A stretch of DNA of 36,937 nucleotides, from the NCBI GenBank assembly GCA_002440225.1, contig DJSH01000043.1, positions 49,605 to 86,541 on the forward strand, read 5' to 3'. This document shows, piece by piece, positions 24,401-30,629 of this stretch; the stretch's first letter is position 1; every line of letters begins with the position of its first letter. The stretch is from Candidatus Segatella violae (GTDB lineage: Bacteria > Bacteroidota > Bacteroidia > Bacteroidales > Bacteroidaceae). The notes below the pieces were generated by a model. The model saw only the letters and a program-made list of their open reading frames with translations, made no database searches and was not told where the DNA came from. The position numbers and the translations under genes were made by a program.

Positions 24401-24631
24401 TGACAACATGCCAAATACGTCATCACTTTTCTTGTTTAAAATCACAGAACGATTGGCATCCAACTGTGACGAATTGTAGGCAATCTTGTACTTGGAAACT
24501 TTCTCAATCTTCTCGAAAGCAGACTTGAGTGTGATTTTGCTCGAGGTAAAACTTACCGTCTGAGCCGAAATTGCCATGTTGCTTGCCAATAGCAAACAAA
24601 AGCATGAGGCTGAAATTCGTTTTAAGTTCAT
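21419..24631 (-). CDS. SusC-family TonB-dependent transporter with STN domain (locus 2)
   Basis: This 1070-aa outer-membrane transporter starts at ATG 24631, giving a clean signal peptide (about 1-23, ending ISAQ). A longer in-frame start at 24691 would place the candidate promoter inside the gene and is rejected. In order, it has an STN domain (about 25-95), a carboxypeptidase-regulatory-like domain (about 105-180, VHGTIKDETGEPIIGATVRV), the SusC motif NEVVVIGYGTQKKGDITSSV, a plug domain with DGSAAAIYGSRGTNGVVLITTKK, and a beta-barrel ending in FGVNVTF. The STN domain implies signalling to the FecR/ECF pair encoded on the facing strand. Confidence 0.95.
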   Translation of the reverse strand: MNLKRISASCFCLLLASNMAISAQTVSFTSSKITLKSAFEKIEKVSKYKIAYNSSQLDANRSVILNKKSDDVFGMLSQLLKGTNCTYELDGNYIIIKPQQASKGKKIKVHGTIKDETGEPIIGATVRVKGQSDGTISDLDGNFTIDVASGNSLLISYIGYQTQDVAINKQQHISVVLEEDKKILNEVVVIGYGTQKKGDITSSVGSVKSEDFTAGAINDAGQLIQGKIAGLSVTNPNGNPVGGTEISLRGNTTILGASTNPLILIDGVPGDFNTVAPEDIESIDVLKDGSAAAIYGSRGTNGVVLITTKKAKGNNVNEVQYSGYLSLSTIAKRPDFCDANDYRQQIKDGLRDASWDLGENTDWIGAITRTGLSHVHNVSFKGGNAETNYIFNINYRNLQGIFKRSDKEEFQGRAEVNHSMFDNKLRFNFQLLGNQTGYTATSDGGSFNTYSWRQALIHNPTEPIKNEDGSWHENTGIFNYDNPVSRIYECDGEQKVSQMRFSSNITLAPIKELTLNALLSYDKINQEGGYYETKNHISNVRDGMNGYASTGSSSTVTKLIELTGQFHKTFGDHTIQALVGYSYQEGTYSNQYERNYNFPTDLFSWHNIGVGQALKEGLGTEYSYRLETNLIGFFGRLNYNYKNRYLLMASVRHEAASQLAGTDKPWGTFPSVSLGWRITEEKFMQHQKLFNDIKLRAGYGVTGSQPSQSFLGVSLLGYGDYYLYNGQWIRALQPTQNSNNKLKWEEKHEYDVGVDFSVLNYRLNVSIDWYYRLIKGLLYDYSVPSPPNLYTTTRANVGEMSNNGLEIMVNAIPVQTKDFKWNTTITFSTNSNKLKSLSNDLYQTSSDYFMTGWIEEPIKTESHIVRIGHKVGDIYGFKVVDVDDSGKWIYLDKNGNRVNYDDFTHSFEDKQILGNGVPKWYLGFNNQFRYKNFDLAINMRGAFGFQIMNGMRMFYENRSRQDWNRLRSAYDKVFGKAVLNSLCSEEFNSYYVENGDYWKIDNITFGYTFNKFSKWIKALRLYASVNNAITITGYKGIDPEVSTSGLAPGYDNRDSYPHTRAFTFGVNVTF

Positions 24632-24682
24632 ACTATACAAGTTTAAAATTGTTATGATATTAAGTTTTGTTGTTTCTATGTT

Positions 24683-24714
24683 TAAAGACATCTGTTTTGG
24701 TCTTTGCCCCCAAA
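24683..24714 (-). promoter_or_regulatory. Candidate ECF promoter of susC (locus 2)
   Basis: On the minus strand a poly-T/poly-A stretch is followed by TTTGGGGGC (24714-24706) and, 15 nt later, TGTCTTTA (24690-24683), about 50 nt before the susC ATG. AAAGAC and GTCTTT around it form an inverted repeat (24684-24705). The arrangement (A/T run, G-run, then a GTmTww-like element) parallels the region before the locus 1 susC. A TATATTTG at 24798-24791 is an alternative -7 element much further upstream. The rest of the 283-nt gap holds only the RNase H terminator. Confidence 0.4.
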
Positions 24715-24878
24715 TGTTTTTTTAAAAAAAATTTTTCATAATCTCTAATTTTAAGTTGTTATTACTGATTTTACGTGTAGCTTTCGGTTGCAAATATACA
24801 GAAAATATTGTTAAAGGGGGGCTTTGATAGAAAAATAAAGCTTTTTGTATGTTTTTCACAATTCAAGATAAAGGATAG

Positions 24879-24902
24879 GAGTGCCCGATAGTTGGGGCAC
24901 TC
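24879..24902 (-). terminator. Terminator of the RNase H gene
   Basis: GAGTGCCC and GGGCACTC are perfect 8-bp arms with an 8-nt loop, starting 13 nt after the RNase H stop. A pyrimidine-rich tract (CTATCCTTTATCTT) follows on the minus strand, as in a Rho-independent terminator. Confidence 0.75.
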
Positions 24903-24914
24903 TGTAAGGCTTGC

Positions 24915-25388
24915 TTATCCCTTCCTTCCGAAGTCGGCGGGAATCTCTCCCCATTTCTTGGTCTCCCACTTAAAGATAGGGGTGGTGATATTGTGGGTGC
25001 GGAGCCAATTCTCGGCACGGGCAATAATCTGATAGAGTTGCTCGGTCTGGGCATTGCGTTCCAGCTTGGTCTTGCATTGCTTCTTCTGCACCCAGAGCTG
25101 GGCATTCACGCTGTCGCTATAGATTACCTTGTCGGTGATGCCCTTCTGTTGCATCAGTGCCAAGGCATGGACGATGGCAAGGAACTCGCCGATATTGTTG
25201 GTGCCATGAATAGGACCATAGTGGAAGATTTGGGCTCCGGTTTGTAGGTCGATGCACTGGTATTCCATCGGACCAGGATTGCCCGAACAGGCTGCATCCA
25301 CAGCCCAAGCGTTCGCCTTTACCTCGTTGGGCAAAGGTAATACGGTGTCATTTCTCCATGAAGGAGGATTTGCAGGAAGTTTAGTCAT
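24915..25388 (-). CDS. rnhA: Ribonuclease HI
   Basis: This 157-aa enzyme cleaves the RNA strand of RNA-DNA hybrids. All four carboxylate ligands of the RNase H active site are visible: Asp31 (VDAACSGNPGP), Glu68 (NNIGEFLAI), Asp92 (IYSDSVNAQ) and Asp152 (IPADFG). An N-terminal extension of about 25 residues precedes the fold. The ATG at 25388 is chosen because an upstream TTG start would run through the argS terminator hairpin. It is a single-gene unit with its own terminator, downstream of argS. Confidence 0.92.
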   Translation of the reverse strand: MTKLPANPPSWRNDTVLPLPNEVKANAWAVDAACSGNPGPMEYQCIDLQTGAQIFHYGPIHGTNNIGEFLAIVHALALMQQKGITDKVIYSDSVNAQLWVQKKQCKTKLERNAQTEQLYQIIARAENWLRTHNITTPIFKWETKKWGEIPADFGRKG

Positions 25389-25405
25389 GTGTTGATAAAA
25401 AAGTA

Positions 25406-25445
25406 AATGAGCATTCCCCAGAGTCTGGCTCTGGGGCTGCTCATT
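25406..25445 (-). terminator. Rho-independent terminator of argS
   Basis: AATGAGCA (25406-25413) pairs with TGCTCATT (25438-25445), and inside it CCCCAGAG pairs with CTCTGGGG. On the minus strand the stem is followed by TACTTTTTTATC, a U-rich tail. It lies 58 nt after the argS stop and ends 17 nt before the RNase H start. Confidence 0.9.
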
Positions 25446-25503
25446 ATTTGTCAATAGTCAATATTCGAAATAAAATTGTAGGTTATTATATCTTATGTAT
25501 AAC

Positions 25504-27324
25504 TTACATTCTTTCTGGAACCTCGATGCCGAGCAGCGCCATACCGTTCTTCAAGATTTTTGCTACGTTGGCTGCAAGCACCAAACGAGTGATCTTCTCA
25601 GCCTCACTCTCAGCATTCAGGATGCTGTAGTCGTGGTAGAACTGGTTGAACTCCTTGGTCAACTCGTAGCAGTAGTTGGCGATGCCTGCAGGGTTGTAGT
25701 TGTTGCCAGCGTCGGCTACAGCTGTGGCGAAGTCGTTCATCTTCTGGATGAGGTCGATCTCCTTCTCGTTGATAGGAGCGTCTGCGCCAAGCTGTGCAGG
25801 AATCTCGATGCCCTCGGCTGCTGCCTTGCGCATGATGCTGCGGATACGAGCGTAGGTATATTGGATAAATGGACCCGTGTTACCATTGAAGTCGATACTC
25901 TCCTCTGGGTTGAAGAGCATGTTCTTGCGAGCATCCACCTTCAAGATGAAGTACTTCAACGCTCCGAGACCCACGATGCGTGAAATCTCCTGGCGCTCTT
26001 CCTCGCTCATGTCCTTGAACTTACCGAGTTCGTCTGAGGTCTGGCGAGCGTCCTTGATCATCTCTGCCATCAAGTCGTCGGCATCCACTACGGTTCCCTC
26101 GCGGCTCTTCATCTTACCATTAGGCAATTCCACCATACCGTAAGAGAAGTGAACCAAGTCCTTGCCCCACTTGAAGCCGAGGCGGTCGAGCAGGATGGAG
26201 AGTACCTGGAAGTGGTAGTTCTGCTCGTTACCTACTACGTAGATCATCTTGTCGATAGGGAAGTCCTTGAAACGAAGCTCAGCTGTACCGATGTCCTGGG
26301 TCATATAGACAGAAGTACCATCACTGCGGAGCAAGAGCTTCTGGTCGAGACCATCTGCAGTGAGGTCAGCCCAAACAGAGTTGTCGTCCTTGCGGAAGAA
26401 GAGCCCCTTCTTCAAGCCTTCCTCTACCTTCTTCTTACCTTCGAGGTAAGTGTTAGACTCATAATATATCTTGTCGAAACCTACACCCATCATCTTGTAA
26501 GTCTCGTCGAAGCCAGCATAAACCCAGCTGTTCATCTTCTGCCAGAGGGCACGAACCTCAGGGTCGCCATGCTCCCACTTTACGAGCATCTCGTGAGCCT
26601 CCTTGATGAGCGGAGCCTCGTTCTTTGCCTTCTCTGTGGCAGCCTCTTCGTCCATGCCATCCTTCATATACTGCTCCTTGAGCTGTGCGATTTCCTCACG
26701 GTAGTGCTTGTCGAACGCCACATAGTAGTCGCCGATGAGGTGGTCGCCCTTCTTGCCCGAAGTCTCAGGAGTCTCGCCGTTGCCCCACTTGAGCCAAGCG
26801 AGCATAGACTTGCAGATATGGATACCACGGTCGTTTACGATATTGGTCTTGATAACCTTGTTGCCGTTTGCCTCCATAATCTGTGCCAAAGACCAACCGA
26901 GCAGGTTGTTGCGCACATGACCGAGGTGGAGAGGCTTGTTGGTGTTAGGAGAAGAGTACTCGATCATGACGAGTGGGCTGTTCTCGGTAACAGGCTTCTC
27001 ACCAAACTTAGCGTCGGCATGGATGGTGTTCAAGAGTCCTACCCAAGCGGCAGGAGCGATAGAAAGGTTGAGGAAACCCTTTACCACATTGAAGTCTGCG
27101 ATGACGTTGGCGCAGTTCTTCTTCAGGTATTCGCCGATTTCCTGTGCAGTATCCTCAGGTTTTTTCTTCGACATCTTGAGGAATGGGAATACGACGAGGG
27201 TAAGGTTACCTTCGAAATTACTCTTGGTCTTCTGCAGGGCTACCATCTTCTCAGGCACGTCCTGCCCATAAAGCTCCTTCACCGCGGCGATGACCGAGCT
27301 GATGATTTCGTTTTCTATCTTCAT
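25504..27324 (-). CDS. argS: Arginyl-tRNA synthetase
   Basis: This 606-aa class I synthetase attaches arginine to tRNA-Arg. It has the N-terminal Add-1 tRNA-recognition domain (1-110), SPNTNKPLHLGHVRN with the HIGH-type motif HLGH (133-136), and the KMSKS-like KMKSREGT in the catalytic core. The C-terminal DALR anticodon-binding domain ends LLGIEVPERM. The ATG at 27324 gives MKIENEIISSVIAAV; an in-frame upstream extension from a TTG is discarded because it has no family similarity. A strong promoter precedes it at 27424-27455, leaving a leader of about 90 nt. Confidence 0.97.
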   Translation of the reverse strand: MKIENEIISSVIAAVKELYGQDVPEKMVALQKTKSNFEGNLTLVVFPFLKMSKKKPEDTAQEIGEYLKKNCANVIADFNVVKGFLNLSIAPAAWVGLLNTIHADAKFGEKPVTENSPLVMIEYSSPNTNKPLHLGHVRNNLLGWSLAQIMEANGNKVIKTNIVNDRGIHICKSMLAWLKWGNGETPETSGKKGDHLIGDYYVAFDKHYREEIAQLKEQYMKDGMDEEAATEKAKNEAPLIKEAHEMLVKWEHGDPEVRALWQKMNSWVYAGFDETYKMMGVGFDKIYYESNTYLEGKKKVEEGLKKGLFFRKDDNSVWADLTADGLDQKLLLRSDGTSVYMTQDIGTAELRFKDFPIDKMIYVVGNEQNYHFQVLSILLDRLGFKWGKDLVHFSYGMVELPNGKMKSREGTVVDADDLMAEMIKDARQTSDELGKFKDMSEEERQEISRIVGLGALKYFILKVDARKNMLFNPEESIDFNGNTGPFIQYTYARIRSIMRKAAAEGIEIPAQLGADAPINEKEIDLIQKMNDFATAVADAGNNYNPAGIANYCYELTKEFNQFYHDYSILNAESEAEKITRLVLAANVAKILKNGMALLGIEVPERM

Positions 27325-27423
27325 TATCTTAAATATCTTTTTTACCGGTAAAATATCTTTCTTGTTTCGTTTTTTAAGCTTGGCAAAAGGGGGTTGCAAG
27401 TTCCCTTATCGCATAAGCGGCTG

Positions 27424-27455
27424 CAAATTTACAAATAATAATTGGATTGTGCAAA
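27424..27455 (-). promoter_or_regulatory. Primary-sigma promoter of argS
   Basis: On the minus strand TTTG (27455-27452) and TAAATTTG (27431-27424) are separated by 20 nt, an exact match to the Bacteroidota consensus. The -33 element lies inside the left arm of a 28-bp inverted repeat. Confidence 0.75.
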
Positions 27456-27515
27456 GAAAAGTGGTTTTCTTTTTGATAAAGAGCCGATTTTCTTTTCGCA
27501 ATCCAATTATTATTT
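27433..27515. repeat. 28-bp inverted repeat between argS and the 63-aa gene
   Basis: Arms 27433-27460 and 27488-27515 match over 28 bp with two mismatches and are separated by 27 nt. The arms contain AATTGGATTG / CAATCCAATT. It begins 7 nt after the stop of the 63-aa gene and overlaps the argS -33 region. It could serve as terminator, operator or both, or could be a small mobile remnant. There is no U tract. Confidence 0.8.
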
Positions 27516-27522
27516 ATCCTTA

Positions 27523-27714
27523 TTATCCTTCGAGGATGATTTCCGCTACATCTTCTGGCGTGTTCCAGAGGATTCCGTCTTGTAGCTCATCGTCGGTAAA
27601 ACCATTGAGAGCCTCTCTCGCCTCCTTTTCAGAGATGATAGGGGTTCCATCCTCGTTCTTGGCATCGAGCAAGCACTGTAAGATGGCTGCTCTGTATTCT
27701 TCGATGTTCATCAT
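27523..27714 (-). CDS. Small hypothetical protein (63 aa)
   Basis: This acidic soluble peptide (MMNIEEYRAAILQCLLDAKN at the start, DDVA-type acidic C-terminus EDVAEIILEG) has three or four predicted helices and no signal peptide. A second Met follows directly, so the start could be 3 nt later. It has its own promoter candidate at 27752-27783 and is bounded downstream by the 28-bp inverted repeat, so it is probably a single-gene unit. No family is recognised. Confidence 0.65.
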   Translation of the reverse strand: MMNIEEYRAAILQCLLDAKNEDGTPIISEKEAREALNGFTDDELQDGILWNTPEDVAEIILEG

Positions 27715-27751
27715 AATCTTAATATGGTGTTATATTATTGTTTTATGGTGA

Positions 27752-27783
27752 CAAAGGTAATACTATTTTTCGAAAAGACCAAG
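27752..27783 (-). promoter_or_regulatory. Candidate promoter of the 63-aa gene
   Basis: TACCTTTG (27759-27752) is preceded at 20 nt by CTTG (27783-27780), a one-base deviation from the -33 TTTG. The start codon is 37 nt downstream of the -7 element. Confidence 0.5.
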
Positions 27784-27798
27784 AACTTTCAGAGTTTT

Positions 27799-28719
27799 TT
27801 ATTTCAAAACTTTGGCGAGGAACTCGCTGGCGATATGAGCACTCTTCTCTTCCTGATTGCCGAAGCCATGGTCGGCATCGGTCATCAAGTGCCATTCGCT
27901 CTGCTTGTTGAGGTAGTGGAAACGCTGGCCGTAGGTGTAAGGAACCACTCGGTCGGCGTCGCCATGGAGAATGCACTCAGGACCTTGATAATTCTTTGCT
28001 GTCTCGTAGATTGGCAAGCAGACAGCGGTGCGGATGTAGTTGCCACCGAGGCATTTGCCTCCCCACATATCTATCTTGGCAGGAGGATTCTTGGGGTCGT
28101 ACATCTTGCCGAAGGTGTTGCCACGGAGGGCATCGTCTCTAAGCACGGCAGCTGGGGCCAGGAGTACTACGGCGGAGATAGGCTTGATGTCTTGCTCTGG
28201 CTTGGCGGCAAGCTGTCCGCTGGTCATGGCTGAAACCACGCCACCCTGGGAGTGACCACCCAAGGCAATCTCGCTGACCCAAGGCAGTGAGGAAGCATAT
28301 CGCAAGATACACTTGGCATCTTCTATCTCGTTAGGCACGGTCATATCCTCAAAATTTCCCTCGCTCTTGCCGTGGCCATTGAAGTCGAAGCGGAGCACGG
28401 CGATGCCTTTCTTGTTGAGGCTATCCACGAGGCAGTCGAAGAGCTTGCCTTCCTTATCGCCACCGAATCCGTGGCAGAGCACGAGGAGAGGATACTTCTT
28501 GGTGGTTTCTATAGTTTCTGTCTTGCTATTCTTCTTGGTCTTCTTTCCCTTCTTCTTGGTTTTTGCTGCTTTAGCCAACTCAGCAGGATCGTCAGGAGTC
28601 TGAATCTTTACATCGAGCTTGCCGTGGTCTCCCTGTACGGAGGTAAGTTCGGTCTTTGCGTTTGTGCCAAGAGCGAGCATGGCGCAGATGGCGAGGATAA
28701 GGGTTCTCATCTTTTTCAT
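27799..28719 (-). CDS. Secreted alpha/beta hydrolase (esterase-like)
   Basis: This 306-aa protein has a signal peptide (about 1-21) and an alpha/beta hydrolase fold. Visible are the oxyanion segment LCHGFGG (81-87), FNGHGKSEG, nucleophile elbow GHSQGG (Ser157), acid loop HGDADRVVP (Asp254 or Asp256) and catalytic His284 in DHGFG. The arrangement resembles small cinnamoyl/feruloyl-type esterases, but substrate is not determinable. An unusual lysine-rich stretch (about residues 48-75, with KKKGKKTKK) separates the N-terminal strands from the core. Start Met1 or Met4 are both possible. It is monocistronic with its own -7 element. Confidence 0.85.
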   Translation of the reverse strand: MKKMRTLILAICAMLALGTNAKTELTSVQGDHGKLDVKIQTPDDPAELAKAAKTKKKGKKTKKNSKTETIETTKKYPLLVLCHGFGGDKEGKLFDCLVDSLNKKGIAVLRFDFNGHGKSEGNFEDMTVPNEIEDAKCILRYASSLPWVSEIALGGHSQGGVVSAMTSGQLAAKPEQDIKPISAVVLLAPAAVLRDDALRGNTFGKMYDPKNPPAKIDMWGGKCLGGNYIRTAVCLPIYETAKNYQGPECILHGDADRVVPYTYGQRFHYLNKQSEWHLMTDADHGFGNQEEKSAHIASEFLAKVLK

Positions 28720-28761
28720 TGTCGTTGTTTTATCAATTTTTTATATTTTAAAATTTTCTGT

Positions 28762-28817
28762 AAGGAAAATCTTGCCTTGCAAGGAAATCTCTTGCACAGA
28801 AATCTTCTGCAAAGGTA
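28762..28817 (-). promoter_or_regulatory. Hydrolase -7 element and repeated leader
   Basis: TACCTTTG (28817-28810) on the minus strand is a -7 candidate about 90 nt before the hydrolase start. The presumed leader just downstream contains three imperfect repeats of AGATTTyCyTTGC and a perfect palindrome CCTTGCAAGG (28775-28784). No good -33 TTTG is visible. Confidence 0.45.
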
Positions 28818-28879
28818 CTGCTTTTATTCGAAAACATTTTGCTTTTATGTATCAAATTCTTTGCAGTATCCGTCATTCT

Positions 28880-29053
28880 TTAGAAAAGAAAGCTCATGAA
28901 CCTTTTGGTGTTCTCCTTCTTTTGCTTCAGCTCTTCCTCCATTCTCTGCGTCGCTATTTTAAAAAAGAAGCGGATGAGGTGTTCGTCGGTGGCTTCTGTA
29001 CGAATCAAACGGAGGGCTGATATGTATTTTATTTCTCTATCAAATACGAGCAA
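28880..29053 (-). CDS. Possible 57-aa ORF overlapping the fic 3' end
   Basis: From a TTG at 29053, in a different frame from fic and overlapping its last 25 nt, an open frame runs 57 codons to a stop at 28880. The peptide looks protein-like (SALRLIRTEATDEHLIRFF, then helix-forming MEEELKQKKENTKRF) with no membrane segment. There is no ATG until codon 37, so it may be a short coupled gene, a decayed fragment, or chance. Otherwise the 309 nt between fic and the hydrolase hold only the hydrolase promoter. Confidence 0.25.
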   Translation of the reverse strand: MLVFDREIKYISALRLIRTEATDEHLIRFFFKIATQRMEEELKQKKENTKRFMSFLF

Positions 29054-30315
29054 TATTTCTCCAGTAATCTGTCTGCAGAAAGCTCGCCTTTTTGGTATCT
29101 TTCAGCGTCCAATGCCAAGATGCGTTCTTTTACTTGCATTTTGCCACGAAGCAAGGCGTAGAGATAGTATGCCTCTCTTTCTTTCTTTACTTCGACACCA
29201 GAGAAAAGGCTTGCGATGGATTCTGGGTCGTAAACGATAGAATAGCTCGGGCGCTTGGCGTTAGGGACATCTGCTTTCAGAATATTCTTTTCCACTAAAT
29301 CTTGGATGTCTCGCTGGGCTGTGTCCTTGGAACATTTAGCAAGATTTGCCCAATTTTTGGTAGTAATCTTTGCTTCATATCCATCCAAGAAAAGATTAAG
29401 TATATTGACTTGGCGTTCCGACAAGCTCACTCCTATGTTCTTTTGCCAAAAGAAACTCTTGTTGAGAGTGGTGCTTACCAATGTGTTAGCCTCGTCGAGG
29501 GCAGCTATCAGAGCCTTCACATACCATACTATCCACTCTGTGATGTCGCCATCTGCTCTTTGCATCCGTTCAAGAATTTCATAATAATGGTTCTTGTCCT
29601 TGTTGATTTCTGATGAGATATTGTAAAAGCGAAACTCGCTCTTGTCGCCACTAGCCAAAAGCATATCGGATAGGATACGAGCCAATCTTCCATTACCATC
29701 CTCGAAAGGGTGGATGGAGACAAACCAAAAGTGGGCGATGGCAGAGGCGATGATACTAGACATGTGTTTCTCTTGGTTGAACCAAGTGAGAAACTTATCC
29801 ATTTCTCCTTCCACTCTCTCTGGTGCAGAAGCAATGTAATGTATCCTTTCTCTGCCAAACATACCTGATACGATATGCTCTTCGTGTGAGCGATACTTGC
29901 CAATTTCTATCTGTGAGCCTTCGCTATAGCCCGATGGAAAGAAAGCACTTTGCCAATCACACAGCTTCTCCTTGGATAAGGAGTGGTCATAATGCGCTAT
30001 GGCATCCAGCATGACTGCTACGACAGAATCTACATAATGAGAGGGAGCCGTGTATTTCACATTTTCTATGCCCAACTTTTTTGCGATGGATGAACGAACT
30101 TCATCTACGTTCAGACTAATGCCTTCTATTTCGGAAGAATTCACTGCATCCTTGGTCAGGTTTTCTGCCATAGCCTTGAGCTTGTTGTCGAAGCCCAAGT
30201 TGCTGAGGCGACCTAAAAGCAGTCCTTGCTTTCTGCTTGCCTCTTCGATGAGCAATGCTATCATGGCATGATCCCATCTGAAATCTGTCCAATTTTCTCT
30301 TTCGTGTATATACAT
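29029..30315 (-). CDS. Fic family protein with N-terminal inhibitory motif and C-terminal winged helix
   Basis: This 428-aa protein has an N-terminal DUF4172-like region, the class II inhibitory motif SSEIEG (60-65, pattern S/TxxxEG) and the Fic core with catalytic motif HPFEDGNGR (202-210). A winged-helix-like region (about 305-365, VNILNLFLDGYEAKITTKNWANLAKCSKDTAQRDIQDL) follows, and the C-terminus is helical. Fic proteins transfer AMP to target hydroxyls; the intact inhibitory glutamate (Glu64) suggests autoinhibition. No antitoxin gene is adjacent. The DNA-binding-like domain and operator-like sites upstream suggest it could regulate itself. Confidence 0.93.
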   Translation of the reverse strand: MYIHERENWTDFRWDHAMIALLIEEASRKQGLLLGRLSNLGFDNKLKAMAENLTKDAVNSSEIEGISLNVDEVRSSIAKKLGIENVKYTAPSHYVDSVVAVMLDAIAHYDHSLSKEKLCDWQSAFFPSGYSEGSQIEIGKYRSHEEHIVSGMFGRERIHYIASAPERVEGEMDKFLTWFNQEKHMSSIIASAIAHFWFVSIHPFEDGNGRLARILSDMLLASGDKSEFRFYNISSEINKDKNHYYEILERMQRADGDITEWIVWYVKALIAALDEANTLVSTTLNKSFFWQKNIGVSLSERQVNILNLFLDGYEAKITTKNWANLAKCSKDTAQRDIQDLVEKNILKADVPNAKRPSYSIVYDPESIASLFSGVEVKKEREAYYLYALLRGKMQVKERILALDAERYQKGELSADRLLEKYCSYLIEK

Positions 30316-30361
30316 AAATGACGCCTTTTGGGGTTGTGTGCGGCATTGATATGCAAATAAC

Positions 30362-30447
30362 GCCGCAAATTTTGCGGCAAAGATACGATTTTTGCCTAAA
30401 ACCGCAAAATGTTTTTGGATGAAAATGCCGAAAACTGCAGAATGTTT
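30362..30447 (-). promoter_or_regulatory. fic promoter with operator-like palindrome and direct repeats
   Basis: On the minus strand TTTG (30408-30405), 19 nt, then TATCTTTG (30385-30378) is a good primary-sigma promoter, 63 nt before the fic ATG. A perfect palindrome GCCGCAAA-T-TTTGCGGC (30362-30378) touches the -7 element. A 17-bp direct repeat, AAAACyGCArAATGTTT, occurs at 30398-30414 and 30431-30447, spaced 33 bp (about three helical turns), with the first copy covering the -33. These are likely binding sites for a regulator. Confidence 0.6.
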
Positions 30448-30479
30448 CTTGTTGTTGGATGCTTTGCTCCTTGCACTTT

Positions 30480-30517
30480 TGTCTATTTTTTAGACGGTAG
30501 TGTCTAATTGTTGGACA
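30480..30517 (+). promoter_or_regulatory. Two dyads, candidate enhancer sites for an NtrC-type regulator
   Basis: Two related 17-bp dyads, TGTCTATTTTTTAGACG (30480-30496) and TGTCTAATTGTTGGACA (30501-30517), agree at 13 of 17 positions. They are spaced 21 bp, two helical turns, so they lie on the same DNA face. They sit about 60-95 bp upstream of a sigma54-like promoter, the usual place for enhancer-binding activator sites. Confidence 0.55.
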
Positions 30518-30572
30518 GGCTTATGAATGAGAAATGATGTATAAGTGCTTGATAATCAATAATTGTGTTCTT

Positions 30573-30589
30573 TTGGCATGGCAATTGTC
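30573..30589 (+). promoter_or_regulatory. sigma54-like promoter of the export operon
   Basis: TTGGCATGGCAATTGTC resembles the sigma54 consensus TGGCAC-N5-TTGC, with GG at -24 and GT in place of GC at -12. The predicted start near 30600 leaves a leader of about 30 nt before the TolC-like gene. No TTTG/TAnnTTTG pair is present here on the plus strand. Confidence 0.5.
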
Positions 30590-30629
30590 TATATAAGGGC
30601 AAATGAATAAAGATAGGAAATGATAAAAA

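Noticed and set aside
24632..24691. 20-residue N-terminal extension of the second SusC
   Set aside because: It would precede a perfectly good signal peptide and overlap the candidate promoter.
26149..27351. 400-codon plus-strand frame opposite argS
   Set aside because: It is antisense to argS, whose motifs are complete; composition is typical of a complementary shadow.
27325..27423. T-box leader for argS
   Set aside because: No T-box sequence, specifier stem or antiterminator is visible; T-boxes are in any case not expected in Bacteroidota.
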